A stretch of DNA of 64,000 bases from CAIZGX01 sp964511555 (GTDB lineage: Bacteria; Bacteroidota; Bacteroidia; Flavobacteriales_D; Sanyastnellaceae): assembly GCA_964511555.1 (NCBI GenBank), contig CAZEFR010000007.1, positions 1 to 64,000 on the forward strand, given 5' to 3'. Both the position numbers and the translations under genes were made by a program. Below, piece by piece: positions 9,224 through 17,507 of this stretch; the stretch's first letter is position 1; the number at the start of each line of letters is the position of its first letter. The notes under the pieces were generated by a model. It saw only the letters and a program-made list of their open reading frames with translations, was not told the origin of the DNA and made no database searches.

Positions 9224-9227
9224 GATT

Positions 9228-9235
9228 CAAATTTG
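9228..9235 (-). promoter_or_regulatory. Probable -7 box of the C40 gene
   Basis: CAAATTTG on the minus strand is one mismatch from TAnnTTTG and ends 4 nt before the ATG, the same spacing as at nine other genes in the window. Confidence 0.4.
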
Positions 9236-9311
9236 ATGAAAATTTACCGATATCCTATTGGAATTGAAATCAATTATTCAATGTTGAATGTGAATGGTTC
9301 GAAGAAAAGTG

Positions 9312-9319
9312 TACATTTG
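9312..9319 (+). promoter_or_regulatory. -7 box that fixes the pterin dehydratase start
   Basis: TACATTTG matches TAnnTTTG exactly. It lies downstream of the in-frame ATG at 9294 and 16 nt upstream of the ATG at 9336, so the later ATG is the likelier start. Confidence 0.6.
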
Positions 9320-9335
9320 GGAAAATTATTGCACT

Positions 9336-9569
9336 ATGTGGCGCGAATTGGACAACAAACTCGTTAGAGAATTTCGTTTCAAAGACTTTCAAGAGGCCTT
9401 TACTTTTCTCACACGCGTGGCATTCCTTGCCGAGAAAAGCGGTCATCACCCAGCTTGGTTCAATGTGTATAATTATGTTCGCATTGAACTAAGTACGCAT
9501 GATGCAGGCGATGTGGTTACAGAAAGAGACCGCAGAATGGCAGTTGCGATAGACGAAATTCTTCAATAA
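9336..9569 (+). CDS. Pterin-4a-carbinolamine dehydratase
   Basis: A 77-residue protein of the PCD/DCoH family, which dehydrates 4a-hydroxytetrahydrobiopterin to recycle the pterin cofactor. The active-site motif is present as KSGHHPAWFNVYN, and STHDAGDVVTERD matches the C-terminal family motif. It is slightly short for the family (usually about 95-110) because I place the start at 9336; the longer reading from 9294 would be overlapped by the promoter box at 9312. No aromatic amino acid hydroxylase is nearby, so its pathway partner is not visible here. Confidence 0.88.
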   Translation: MWRELDNKLVREFRFKDFQEAFTFLTRVAFLAEKSGHHPAWFNVYNYVRIELSTHDAGDVVTERDRRMAVAIDEILQ

Positions 9570-9640
9570 AATCGGAACTTCGCTACTTAAGCGCTAAATT
9601 CGCGGCCGAAAGTTTATCTTTCCATAGGAAATCATATTTT

Positions 9641-10735
9641 ATGACTCAACACAACAGCTCTGCAGAAATGTCTGCGGTTACCGATCGAATGGCGTTGCAT
9701 AACCACGAACAAGTGGTCTTTTGTCAAGACAATGCAACCGGATTAAAAGCCATCGTAGCAATTCACAATACAACATTAGGACCTGCAGTGGGCGGAACGC
9801 GCATGTGGATGTATGCCTCTGAGGGCGATGCATTGACCGATGTTCTGCGTCTTTCTCGCGGTATGACCTATAAAAGCGCACTTGCCGGATTGAATATCGG
9901 TGGGGGTAAAGCTGTGATTATTGCAGATTCCAAAAAAGATAAAAACGAAGCGCTTATGCGCAGCTTCGGAAAATTCGTAGACGGTTTAGGTGGAAGATAC
10001 ATTACCGCAGAAGATGTGGGTATTGGAACACGAGACATGGAATACGTGAAGATGGAAACTGATCACGTTGTTGGATTGCCAGATTATATGGGCGGTGGGG
10101 GAGATCCAAGTCCTGTTACTGCTTACGGTGTGTACATGGGAATGAAGGCCAGTGTGAAGGAACAAACGGGAAGCGATTCGCTTGCTGGAAAGACCATCGT
10201 GGTTCAAGGTGTTGGACACGTAGGAGAATACCTTGTTGAGTATTTAGTGAAGGAAAACGCTCACGTTATTATTACTGATATCTACGAAGACAGAGTAAAC
10301 GATGTTGTGAAAAAGTATGGTGTTAAGGCCATTCTTCCTTCTGAAGTTTACACCACTCCTATGGATATCTATAGCCCTTGCGCACTCGGAGCAACCGTGA
10401 ACAAAGAAACACTGGAGCAATTGTCTTGCGGAATTATTTGCGGTGCAGCAAACAACCAGTTAGCAGTTGAAGCGGAAGACGGTCAGCGCGTTTTAGACAA
10501 AGGAATTCTTTATGCTCCCGATTATTTAGTTAACGCAGGTGGAATCATTAATTGCTATTGGGAAATCGTAGGGTATAACCGTCAAGCGTCTCTTGCACAA
10601 GCAGAGCAGATTTACGACACAACACTTAAGATTTATTCAGCTTCGAAAGAAAGGGGTATTCCTACTTATTTGGCGGCAAATCAAATGGCAGAGCAACGCA
10701 TTCAATCGATTGCGAATATTAAAACTAGATATTGA
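9641..10735 (+). CDS. Leucine/valine-type amino acid dehydrogenase
   Basis: A 364-residue Glu/Leu/Phe/Val dehydrogenase that most resembles leucine dehydrogenase, which interconverts branched-chain amino acids and 2-keto acids with NAD. Family motifs include PAVGGTRMW, the catalytic-lysine segment GLNIGGGKAVI, the EDVGIGTRDME stretch and the Rossmann loop VVQGVGHVGEYL. The length is typical. A TATCTTTC element (near match to the -7 box) lies about 15 nt upstream of the ATG. nusB and miaA follow closely on the same strand, suggesting one transcript. Confidence 0.9.
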   Translation: MTQHNSSAEMSAVTDRMALHNHEQVVFCQDNATGLKAIVAIHNTTLGPAVGGTRMWMYASEGDALTDVLRLSRGMTYKSALAGLNIGGGKAVIIADSKKDKNEALMRSFGKFVDGLGGRYITAEDVGIGTRDMEYVKMETDHVVGLPDYMGGGGDPSPVTAYGVYMGMKASVKEQTGSDSLAGKTIVVQGVGHVGEYLVEYLVKENAHVIITDIYEDRVNDVVKKYGVKAILPSEVYTTPMDIYSPCALGATVNKETLEQLSCGIICGAANNQLAVEAEDGQRVLDKGILYAPDYLVNAGGIINCYWEIVGYNRQASLAQAEQIYDTTLKIYSASKERGIPTYLAANQMAEQRIQSIANIKTRY

Positions 10736-10752
10736 TTAGAGGGGAGAGAATT

Positions 10753-11694
10753 ATGCTAAACAGAAGACACATACGAATTAAAGTTTTACAGGTATTATTT
10801 GCCTATTACAATGACGAAGAGCCAAATGCGGCCTCATACGAGAAAATGCTTTTTGAAAGCGTGAATCGTTTTAGAGATTTGTATGTAGCCTTCATTCAGT
10901 TAATGGTGGAAATGCATTCGCTTTCAATTGAGAAAATTGAAGCAGGAATGAACAAGAAACTTCCAAGCCACGAAGATCTGCATCCAAACACGAAGTTCGC
11001 GGCGAACGCCGTATTGCGCATTTTGTCTCACAGCAAATCGTTGGAAAAAGCCATGAAGGAGAACCACCTGAAATGGACTGAAAATCGTGATTTGTTGAAG
11101 CAGATGTTCAAGGATATTCAGGATTGCGAAGAATACCAAGCATACATGGCAAGCGAAGAGCGCGGCTTTGAGCATGACAAAGAGATCGTGGTGAAGTTGT
11201 TCAAACGTCACTTGGTGAACTTCGAGTTAATGCATGATTATCTTGAGGATCAAGGTATTTTTTGGAACGACGATTTAGACCTTACTGCAAGTATGGTTCT
11301 GCGTTCGTTGAAGTCAATTAAAGAAACAGATACCGACATTGAATTTCTTCCTTTGTGGAAGGAAGGAGACGAGGAGGAAGAGTTTTGCAGACAGTTGTTC
11401 CGCAAGACACTTGCAACGGGTGCAGATACAAAAGAACGTGTATCTCTCGTTACACCAAACTGGGAAACCGATCGTATTGCAATCATGGATTTAGTGTTGT
11501 TGAAAATGGCTATCGCTGAAGCAATCTATTTTGAAAGCATTCCAACGAAAGTGACCATGAACGAATACATTGAATTGGCGAAATTTTACAGCACGCCAAA
11601 GTCTGCAACATTTATCAACGGTGTATTGGATACCATTATGCCGAAAATGGTTGAAGAAGGGAAGATCAAAAAGGTTGGAAGAGGATTGATTTAA
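10753..11694 (+). CDS. nusB: Transcription antitermination factor NusB, long Bacteroidota form
   Basis: A protein of about 313 residues. The C-terminal half (about 170-313) carries the NusB fold, with WETDRIAIMDLVLLKMAI and the TPKSATFINGVLD motif near the end. The N-terminal half is an extension typical of Bacteroidota and begins with MLNRRHIRIKVLQVLFAYY. NusB binds boxA RNA with S10 during rRNA transcription. I start at the ATG at 10753, because it opens the conserved N-terminus and is preceded by a purine-rich GAGGGGAGAG stretch, a rare Shine-Dalgarno-like sequence in this window. Confidence 0.93.
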   Translation: MLNRRHIRIKVLQVLFAYYNDEEPNAASYEKMLFESVNRFRDLYVAFIQLMVEMHSLSIEKIEAGMNKKLPSHEDLHPNTKFAANAVLRILSHSKSLEKAMKENHLKWTENRDLLKQMFKDIQDCEEYQAYMASEERGFEHDKEIVVKLFKRHLVNFELMHDYLEDQGIFWNDDLDLTASMVLRSLKSIKETDTDIEFLPLWKEGDEEEEFCRQLFRKTLATGADTKERVSLVTPNWETDRIAIMDLVLLKMAIAEAIYFESIPTKVTMNEYIELAKFYSTPKSATFINGVLDTIMPKMVEEGKIKKVGRGLI

Positions 11695-11700
11695 TCATCA

Positions 11701-12597
11701 ATGAAAACGGTCATAGCTATTTCAGGACCTACGGGTGTGGGTAAAACAGCTTTAGCCATATCATTAGCCAATCATTTTCAAACGGAAATTATATCCTGCG
11801 ACTCACGTCAGTTTTACAAGGAAATGTCCATAGGCGTTGCTCGTCCTTCAATGGAAGAGTTGAATGCTGCACGACATCATTTCATTTCTTTTTTATCAAT
11901 AGAGGAAGAGTATACCGCGGGTATGTTTTCTCGCAATGCAAGGGCCAAAATTCAAGAGTTGTTTCAATCGAATGAAGTTGTAGTTGTTGTTGGTGGAAGT
12001 ATGCTTTATATGGACGCCTTGTTATACGGACTCGATGAATTACCGGGAGATAAGGAAATCAGAAATGCACTGAATCAAAGATGTGAAGAAGAAGGTCTTT
12101 TAGTTTTGGTTGAAGAACTTAAAGTTAAAGATTACGATTTTGCGGCAAGTGTTGATTTAGAAAACGCACATCGCGTTATTCGTGCGTTGGAAGTCATTCA
12201 AATCACAGGTAAGACATTTTCTGAATTGCGCACAAATTCCAGTGATGCGATTGATGCGGAAATAATTCATGTGTTTCTCACAGGAGAACGTAAATGGGTT
12301 TATGACCGAATAAACAAGCGAGTAGATAAAATGGTTGAAGAAGGATTGTTTGAGGAGGTGGAAGGACTTCAGTCAAAAAAACATCTTCAGGCTTTAAACA
12401 CAGTGGGATACAAAGAGATTTTTAACTATATCGAAGGTTCTTGTTCAAAGGATGAGGCTATTGTTGAGATTAAGAAGAACACAAGAAATTACGCAAAGCG
12501 TCAAATGACTTGGTATAGAAACAAGCCGCATGTGCGTCAATTCGACGTTCAGAGGGCAGATGTTTCCGCAGAGATTATTTCTTTGGTTGCGCGTTAA
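11701..12597 (+). CDS. miaA: tRNA dimethylallyltransferase MiaA
   Basis: A 298-residue enzyme that adds dimethylallyl to A37 of tRNAs reading UNN codons. The P-loop is ISGPTGVGKTAL, followed by the conserved SCDSRQFYKEMSIGVARP segment and, near the C-terminus, RNYAKRQMTWYRN. Length and order are normal. It lies 6 nt after nusB. Its 3' end overlaps the convergent TlpA-like gene by 23 nt. Confidence 0.96.
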   Translation: MKTVIAISGPTGVGKTALAISLANHFQTEIISCDSRQFYKEMSIGVARPSMEELNAARHHFISFLSIEEEYTAGMFSRNARAKIQELFQSNEVVVVVGGSMLYMDALLYGLDELPGDKEIRNALNQRCEEEGLLVLVEELKVKDYDFAASVDLENAHRVIRALEVIQITGKTFSELRTNSSDAIDAEIIHVFLTGERKWVYDRINKRVDKMVEEGLFEEVEGLQSKKHLQALNTVGYKEIFNYIEGSCSKDEAIVEIKKNTRNYAKRQMTWYRNKPHVRQFDVQRADVSAEIISLVAR

Positions 12598-14116
12598 CGT
12601 CTTCGTATTCGGTTTCTTGAAACTTATTCGTCTCAACTTTTTCGCCTTTGTATAAATTCTCTAGAAGTTGGTCGAGTTGTTCTGCGCCCAGAGACTTCGC
12701 AATAATCTTCATGTCCTTGTCCATTAAGAAAACTTTAGGAGTGCTTGTCACGTCCCAAGTTGTGCGGTAATTCAAACTCTTCAATGTCGTAACACCGCTA
12801 TAGATTAGTTCGGTTGCTTTTTCTTGTTTCATGATTTCAGGAGTGTCGCTTACGTTAATCCAATCCAGCTTATACTCGTTAATGAAATCAACCCATTTGT
12901 TATTCTCGTAGTCGTTGCCGATTGCATAAACCACGAATCCTCTGTCTTTGTATTTGTGGTACAAGTCGAGTAGAAGAGGAACCTCTTTTTTGCAATGTCC
13001 GCATGTGCTTTCCCATACAACCATGAGTGTATATTCCCCGCGCGATTTGTGCATAGATACCCAATTCTTTTCAGAAGTGTCAGGTAGAATAATGTCTGGA
13101 GCTTTTTCACCGCAACGACAGTCACGCTTCTTATCTGCAGCTTCTTTCATCTCTTTCAACTTATCTTCTTTTACCCAAGTGCACATTCCTTTTGAATAGT
13201 AATTGTCAATCATGAATACGAATAGTTCGTCCATACACATGATCTTCGAAGTCTCTCCGGTATATGTTGCGAAGTGAGTGATGTATTTAAAAGACTCTTC
13301 GTTACCGGCGGTGGCGCTTATTATTTTTTGAACTTCAGCGCAAACGGTATCTGGTATTTGCGGAAGTGTCTTTGTAATAAAATCCTCAACAAGTTTGTGA
13401 AAGGCTCCGTCGCGAACCATACGCGGATCTTTCAAGTCGCAACGATCCCAATAGTGATGACGGTACCAGTAGTACTGCCATTCTTGTTTTTTGTCATCGG
13501 CAATGTTCTCCGGAGCTGCAGGAATTTCTTCTTCCATTCCCATGCGCAAGTATTTCGCAAATAGTGAAGTAGGATTGTTTTTTACAAGTTCTTTCTGATA
13601 GTTTATTACCTCGTTATTCAACTTGGTAAGTTCTTCAATACAAGGCTTCTTATCTGCCTCAGATTTTAGCGAGTCGTTAATGCAGTTGTCAATAGGAATT
13701 CGAACGTTTCTTTTGCCATTGATGTATCTGATATAATCGAAAAAGAGTTTATTCTCTTTAGATTGAACGACTTCAATCTTACTTAAATCCGCATCTGCTG
13801 AGCAGTTCAAAATGATTTGCTCGTCAGAGGCAATGAAGTCGAAATATTTTGGCCCCGGCATGACAAGCGCATATTTGCCACATTCATTGAAAGGTTTTCC
13901 GGCAAACTCGTAATTCCCTTTAGCGTCTACATGACAAGTGTCGTTGTAGTACAATTTGTTGCCGTAATAATTGGCGAGATAGATGTCTGCGTTTTGAAGT
14001 CCCTCAATTTTCCCTTTGATGGAATAAGGGAGATTTGCTTTTTTGTTTTGTGCTGTTGCAAACACGCTTAAGAAAATAAGCAAGAAGAATAAAGTTTTCG
14101 CTTTCATAAATTTCAT
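12575..14116 (-). CDS. TlpA-like thiol-disulfide oxidoreductase with DUF4369/DUF5106-like N-terminus
   Basis: A 513-residue exported protein with a signal peptide ending near ATAQ. The first domain (about 28-130) is DUF4369-like, the middle (about 150-330) is helical and DUF5106-like, and the C-terminal third is a thioredoxin fold with CxxC motif CGHC in VVWESTCGHCKKEVP. It presumably reduces or forms periplasmic disulfides. A TAACTTTG box lies 18 nt upstream. The 3' end overlaps miaA tail to tail. An alternative ATG three codons in (14107) is also possible. Confidence 0.88.
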   Translation of the reverse strand: MKFMKAKTLFFLLIFLSVFATAQNKKANLPYSIKGKIEGLQNADIYLANYYGNKLYYNDTCHVDAKGNYEFAGKPFNECGKYALVMPGPKYFDFIASDEQIILNCSADADLSKIEVVQSKENKLFFDYIRYINGKRNVRIPIDNCINDSLKSEADKKPCIEELTKLNNEVINYQKELVKNNPTSLFAKYLRMGMEEEIPAAPENIADDKKQEWQYYWYRHHYWDRCDLKDPRMVRDGAFHKLVEDFITKTLPQIPDTVCAEVQKIISATAGNEESFKYITHFATYTGETSKIMCMDELFVFMIDNYYSKGMCTWVKEDKLKEMKEAADKKRDCRCGEKAPDIILPDTSEKNWVSMHKSRGEYTLMVVWESTCGHCKKEVPLLLDLYHKYKDRGFVVYAIGNDYENNKWVDFINEYKLDWINVSDTPEIMKQEKATELIYSGVTTLKSLNYRTTWDVTSTPKVFLMDKDMKIIAKSLGAEQLDQLLENLYKGEKVETNKFQETEYEDVNAQPKK

Positions 14117-14134
14117 AACTCTCTAATAGACTTT

Positions 14135-14142
14135 CAAAGTTA
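14135..14142 (-). promoter_or_regulatory. -7 box of the TlpA-like gene
   Basis: TAACTTTG on the minus strand matches TAnnTTTG and sits 18 nt before the ATG at 14116. Confidence 0.55.
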
Positions 14143-14221
14143 GGTATACGTTGCTTTTCTCAATTGAATTCTTTCAGTAAAGAATACCGTTGTTAAATCT
14201 ACTTTTCAACTATTGGTCCAA

Positions 14222-14254
14222 AAATAAAAAAGGAGCCATTTCATTGGCTCCTTT
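14222..14254 (-). terminator. Terminator of the T9SS cargo gene
   Basis: AAAGGAGCCA and TGGCTCCTTT form a perfect 10-bp stem with a 6-nt loop. On the minus strand it is followed by a T-rich run, and it lies just past the stop of the 14272-15210 gene. Confidence 0.85.
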
Positions 14255-14271
14255 CAAGAAAAAAAACATTC

Positions 14272-15210
14272 TTATTTCTTAATCAATCTCTCAGTAAATT
14301 GAATTGCCCCATTGCTCATGCGAATTAAGTAAATGCCATCGTTTAAGTTCGAAGCATCGAAATGTTTTACGGCACTCTGAGTCAGGCGATCCTTGATCAC
14401 AATCTTTCCGGTTAAATCAATTATACTTATTTCGCCACCAACAAAGCTTTCCGGTATTTCAATGTTGAAATTTGAGTGGGTAGGATTTGGATAAATTGAA
14501 ACTTTTGAAATTTTCTCTGGAGTTACAGGTTTCACAGATACACCGGTCGATTCAATAACTTGAACATCATCGATGTAATAGTTGCCATTGGTGTTCGATG
14601 CATTGGTCCCATAAAAATTAAGGGCCGCAAGCGTATTGGCCCCCGCGTTTCCATTTGCGTTGTTTAAGCTCCACTGCCATTCAGTGGCCACAACACCATT
14701 TAAATAAATTCGACCGATATCGCTGTCCATATCTGCAGTAACCTGAACATCGAACCAAGTGTCAGTCCCAACGGTTACAGCACCTCCTTGAGCTCCGCCT
14801 GTTGTCCATGTAGCAACACCATTTCCATCAAAGAAAACATCGCATGCCCATTGGTATGCAGTTGAATTGCCAGACCAGGTGTGGAGTGTATTGAAATATC
14901 CGCCAGCACCAGCCGGAAGATACATTTTGAACTTAATGTCATATTTGCCGGAAGTGAAGGGGCCAATTGGTAAAACCAAATCGTTGCTCGTTCCCACAAC
15001 ATTGACACTGTTAGAGCCGCTGCTTGAAAAGTCAGAACTCACAACTGCATCAGATGGCGTTCCTGCGCTCCAATAAGCCCACGATACATTTTGAGCAACA
15101 ACGCCGCTTCCGGGTGTGTATGAATCGAAATTATCTTCAAACAAAATAGTTTGTGCAGTAGCTGAAAAAATAGCTCCAAATGCTAAAAGAGAGAGTAATT
15201 GTTTCTTCAT
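14272..15210 (-). CDS. Type IX secreted protein with C-terminal sorting domain
   Basis: A 312-residue exported protein. It has a signal peptide ending near FSATAQ, then a beta-sandwich of the LamG/jelly-roll kind (about 22-215), rich in Gly, Ser and Asn, with FEDNFDSY at the start and YYIDDVQV at the end. A T9SS type A sorting domain follows (about 232-312), with VSIYPNPTHSNFNIEIP, GEISIIDLTGK and DGIYLIRM. It is predicted to be secreted through T9SS and attached to or released from the cell surface. The sandwich may bind a glycan, but no catalytic residues are recognisable. Confidence 0.88.
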   Translation of the reverse strand: MKKQLLSLLAFGAIFSATAQTILFEDNFDSYTPGSGVVAQNVSWAYWSAGTPSDAVVSSDFSSSGSNSVNVVGTSNDLVLPIGPFTSGKYDIKFKMYLPAGAGGYFNTLHTWSGNSTAYQWACDVFFDGNGVATWTTGGAQGGAVTVGTDTWFDVQVTADMDSDIGRIYLNGVVATEWQWSLNNANGNAGANTLAALNFYGTNASNTNGNYYIDDVQVIESTGVSVKPVTPEKISKVSIYPNPTHSNFNIEIPESFVGGEISIIDLTGKIVIKDRLTQSAVKHFDASNLNDGIYLIRMSNGAIQFTERLIKK

Positions 15211-15264
15211 AATGAAAGAATTTGTTCAAACGAATATAGTATTCTTTTACTTTGTTTCAAAATT

Positions 15265-16089
15265 ATGAAGACTCATTTAAGAAAGATGCGGACGACATTG
15301 TCCGAAAATGGAGAAGCACTGTACACCCTTCCTCTTTACAATAATTTGGAGGTAATGGGAGAATTAAATCTGAACGAGTGTGTGGGCAGGAAAATTCGTT
15401 TGAGTGCGACAGGCGATATTCGGTGTATTCTTCATGGCGAAAAGCTGAACAAAACATTCGGTGAAGGCTTGTGTTGGAATGGATTTCAAGATTCGTCAAG
15501 TGCATCTCCTTGTATTATTCACCCCGAGCTGTGTAAAGCCCATGAAGGTATTGCATTACGGGGAGATATGGAATGGGAGCAAGCAAATCACCTCATACCA
15601 CATATTGTATATCTATCCTATACTTCAGGTGTTAAAGTGGGTGTTACTTCTGAGCGCAATTTACTCTCAAGATGGATAGATCAAGGCGCACGTCGAGGCC
15701 TGGTTTTCGCCCGTGTACCCTACAGGCAGTTGGCTGGAGAATTTGAAGTGTTGTTGAAAGAGCATGTCTCAGATAAATCAAATTGGAAAGGAATGCTTCA
15801 GCCAGCATTCGGCGACAATTCAGATTTGCTTGCGGTGAAAGAGAACCTGTTATTTGAGATTCCTGAGGCATTTCAGGACTTTATCGATGACGAAGACAAA
15901 GTTTGGAACATTCAGTTTCCTTGTGAAGACAGACCTGTAAATCCAAAGACATGGAAACTTGCTCAAGAAAGCGTATATGAAGGTATGTTGAAGGGAATAG
16001 TAGGGCAGTACTTAATTTTAGATAACCAACAGGTCTTTAATGTTCGGTCGCACGCCGGATACGAAATTGAAATAGATTTCTTAACTTAA
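15265..16089 (+). CDS. DUF2797 domain protein
   Basis: A 274-residue protein that matches the DUF2797 family. Four cysteines spread over about residues 50-90 (in DIRCIL, EGLCWN, SPCII and ELCKA) could bind a metal. The following segment YTSGVKVGVTSERNLLSRWIDQGA resembles a GIY-YIG-like core, as noted for this family. Function is unknown. The start at 15265 is chosen because a longer reading from 15199 would run into the divergent T9SS cargo gene and has no conserved residues. No signal peptide, so probably cytoplasmic. Confidence 0.82.
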   Translation: MKTHLRKMRTTLSENGEALYTLPLYNNLEVMGELNLNECVGRKIRLSATGDIRCILHGEKLNKTFGEGLCWNGFQDSSSASPCIIHPELCKAHEGIALRGDMEWEQANHLIPHIVYLSYTSGVKVGVTSERNLLSRWIDQGARRGLVFARVPYRQLAGEFEVLLKEHVSDKSNWKGMLQPAFGDNSDLLAVKENLLFEIPEAFQDFIDDEDKVWNIQFPCEDRPVNPKTWKLAQESVYEGMLKGIVGQYLILDNQQVFNVRSHAGYEIEIDFLT

Positions 16090-16106
16090 GAAAAATGTTG
16101 TTTTTC

Positions 16107-16136
16107 TTGCAAGTGTGAAAAATTCGTCTATCTTTG
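16107..16136 (+). promoter_or_regulatory. Promoter of the RRM gene (-33 TTG, -7 TATCTTTG)
   Basis: TTG at 16107-16109 and TATCTTTG at 16129-16136 are 19 nt apart, the classic Bacteroidota arrangement. The ATG is 89 nt further on, leaving a long leader of about 85 nt. Confidence 0.7.
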
Positions 16137-16225
16137 TTAAAGCTTATTCCGAATTTAGATTTGAGGTCTTCTTGAAGGAATCAACTACATGAAGGGTAAG
16201 CATAAATTAATTTTTTATTTTTTTT

Positions 16226-16513
16226 ATGAACATTTTTGTTTCTGGACTGAATTACAGTCTAACGAGCGATGAGCTCCAAGCAATCTTCGCTCAATATGGT
16301 GAAGTAGCTTCTGCTAAAGTGATTACTGACCGTGATACCGGTCGTTCACGCGGTTTCGGTTTTGTTGAAATGTCAGATGACGCTGAAGCGCGCAATGCAA
16401 TTGACGCTTTAGACCAAGCTGAAATGAAAGGTCGCAAGATCAATGTTAAAGAAGCTGAAGACCGTCCACGTACCTCTAACCGCAGAGAAGGTGGTTTCCG
16501 TCAAGGATATTGA
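16226..16513 (+). CDS. RRM-domain RNA-binding protein
   Basis: A 95-residue single RNA recognition motif protein of the bacterial glycine/arginine-tailed type. RNP2 is IFVSGLNY and RNP1 is RGFGFVEM, with the aromatic residues for RNA stacking present. The tail from about residue 80 is rich in Arg, Asn and Gly (TSNRREGGFRQGY). Such proteins bind single-stranded RNA in the cytoplasm and in some bacteria are cold induced. The mRNA has an unusually long leader and ends at a UUCG-loop terminator. Confidence 0.93.
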   Translation: MNIFVSGLNYSLTSDELQAIFAQYGEVASAKVITDRDTGRSRGFGFVEMSDDAEARNAIDALDQAEMKGRKINVKEAEDRPRTSNRREGGFRQGY

Positions 16514-16537
16514 TTCAATACACTTTTGACTAATTTT

Positions 16538-16562
16538 AAAAAGAGGCTTCGGCCTCTTTTTT
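16538..16562 (+). terminator. Terminator of the RRM gene with UUCG tetraloop
   Basis: AAAAAGAGGC and GCCTCTTTTT form a perfect 10-bp stem closed by TTCG. The T-run ends only 5 nt before the -7 box of the next gene. Confidence 0.9.
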
Positions 16563-16566
16563 AATT

Positions 16567-16574
16567 TACTTTTG
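16567..16574 (+). promoter_or_regulatory. -7 box of the WD40 gene
   Basis: TACTTTTG matches TAnnTTTG and ends 4 nt before the ATG at 16579, directly after the RRM terminator. Confidence 0.6.
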
Positions 16575-16578
16575 CAGA

Positions 16579-17466
16579 ATGAAATTGGAGTTGCTCGATT
16601 CTTTCGGTGATATGAAAACACCACTGTATGCTATTGCAGATGGAACGCATGCAGATTCCTTTTTTACAGCTTCAGCGAATGGTTTGGTTTCCGAGTGGAA
16701 TACTGAATATGGCGTTTCTTCAGAGATTCAGATTAAAACAAATGGAGCAGTATTTTCGTTGCTTTACGATGAATTGACAGGCTTTTTGTGGATTGGGTGT
16801 CAGCAGAGCACGTTAAGTGTGGTTGATATTCAAAACAAAAGAGAAATCAAGAATTACAAGGTTCATCCGGGAGGAGTATTCGATATTAAAATTTTAGAGG
16901 ATAGGATTTTGAGTGTTGGTGGTGATGGTAATGTAATTGAATGGAAAAGAGCCGATGCGAGTTATTCGCGAACAATTCCGCTTTCTGATTCAAAGATTCG
17001 TCGATTTGCGGTCAATACCCAGAAGCCCGAGTTGGCTTTTCCTTTTTCCAACGGTCAAATGGAAGTCGTAGACCCTGTTTTTTTTAATTCGATAGAAAAG
17101 ATTAAAGTTAATGATATAGGGGTTGCTTCTTGCGCCTATCATCCAAAGAAAAGTATTCTTCTTACAGGAGGAAGAGACGGCGAGATTCACTTGTGGAATA
17201 CAAAGAATAATTATGATCTTGCAATCAACTTCACAGCGCACAAGGGTAATGTATATGCGATAGTTTTTCATCCGAAACGACACGTTTTTGCTACGGGGAG
17301 TCGTGATAAAGAAATTAAAGTTTGGGATGCGGAAACCTTGGATTTCCTTTATGGAGGTTCACACAATAGAAGTGTGAATGCGCTGCATTTTCTGAAGAAC
17401 GGGCTTCTTCTTTCTGCCAGTGATGATGGTTCTATTCGATTGTGGAAAATTCCTCGTAAAGTATAA
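16579..17466 (+). CDS. WD40 repeat protein
   Basis: A 295-residue protein built of about six to seven WD40 repeats forming a beta-propeller. Clear repeat endings include VSEWNTEY, FLWIGCQQS, NVIEWKR, EIHLWNTK, EIKVWDAE and SIRLWKIP. No signal peptide is visible, so it probably acts in the cytoplasm as a protein-binding scaffold. The ATG is 4 nt after its promoter box, so its mRNA may be leaderless. A specific partner cannot be inferred. Confidence 0.88.
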   Translation: MKLELLDSFGDMKTPLYAIADGTHADSFFTASANGLVSEWNTEYGVSSEIQIKTNGAVFSLLYDELTGFLWIGCQQSTLSVVDIQNKREIKNYKVHPGGVFDIKILEDRILSVGGDGNVIEWKRADASYSRTIPLSDSKIRRFAVNTQKPELAFPFSNGQMEVVDPVFFNSIEKIKVNDIGVASCAYHPKKSILLTGGRDGEIHLWNTKNNYDLAINFTAHKGNVYAIVFHPKRHVFATGSRDKEIKVWDAETLDFLYGGSHNRSVNALHFLKNGLLLSASDDGSIRLWKIPRKV

Positions 17467-17478
17467 ATGAGCTTCGTG

Positions 17479-17486
17479 TATATTTG
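17479..17486 (+). promoter_or_regulatory. -7 box of the GH13 lipoprotein gene
   Basis: TATATTTG matches TAnnTTTG and lies 21 nt before the ATG at 17508. It overlaps an in-frame upstream start at 17484, which is therefore unlikely. Confidence 0.55.
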
Positions 17487-17507
17487 ACACTAAGTATATC
17501 CTTCCTT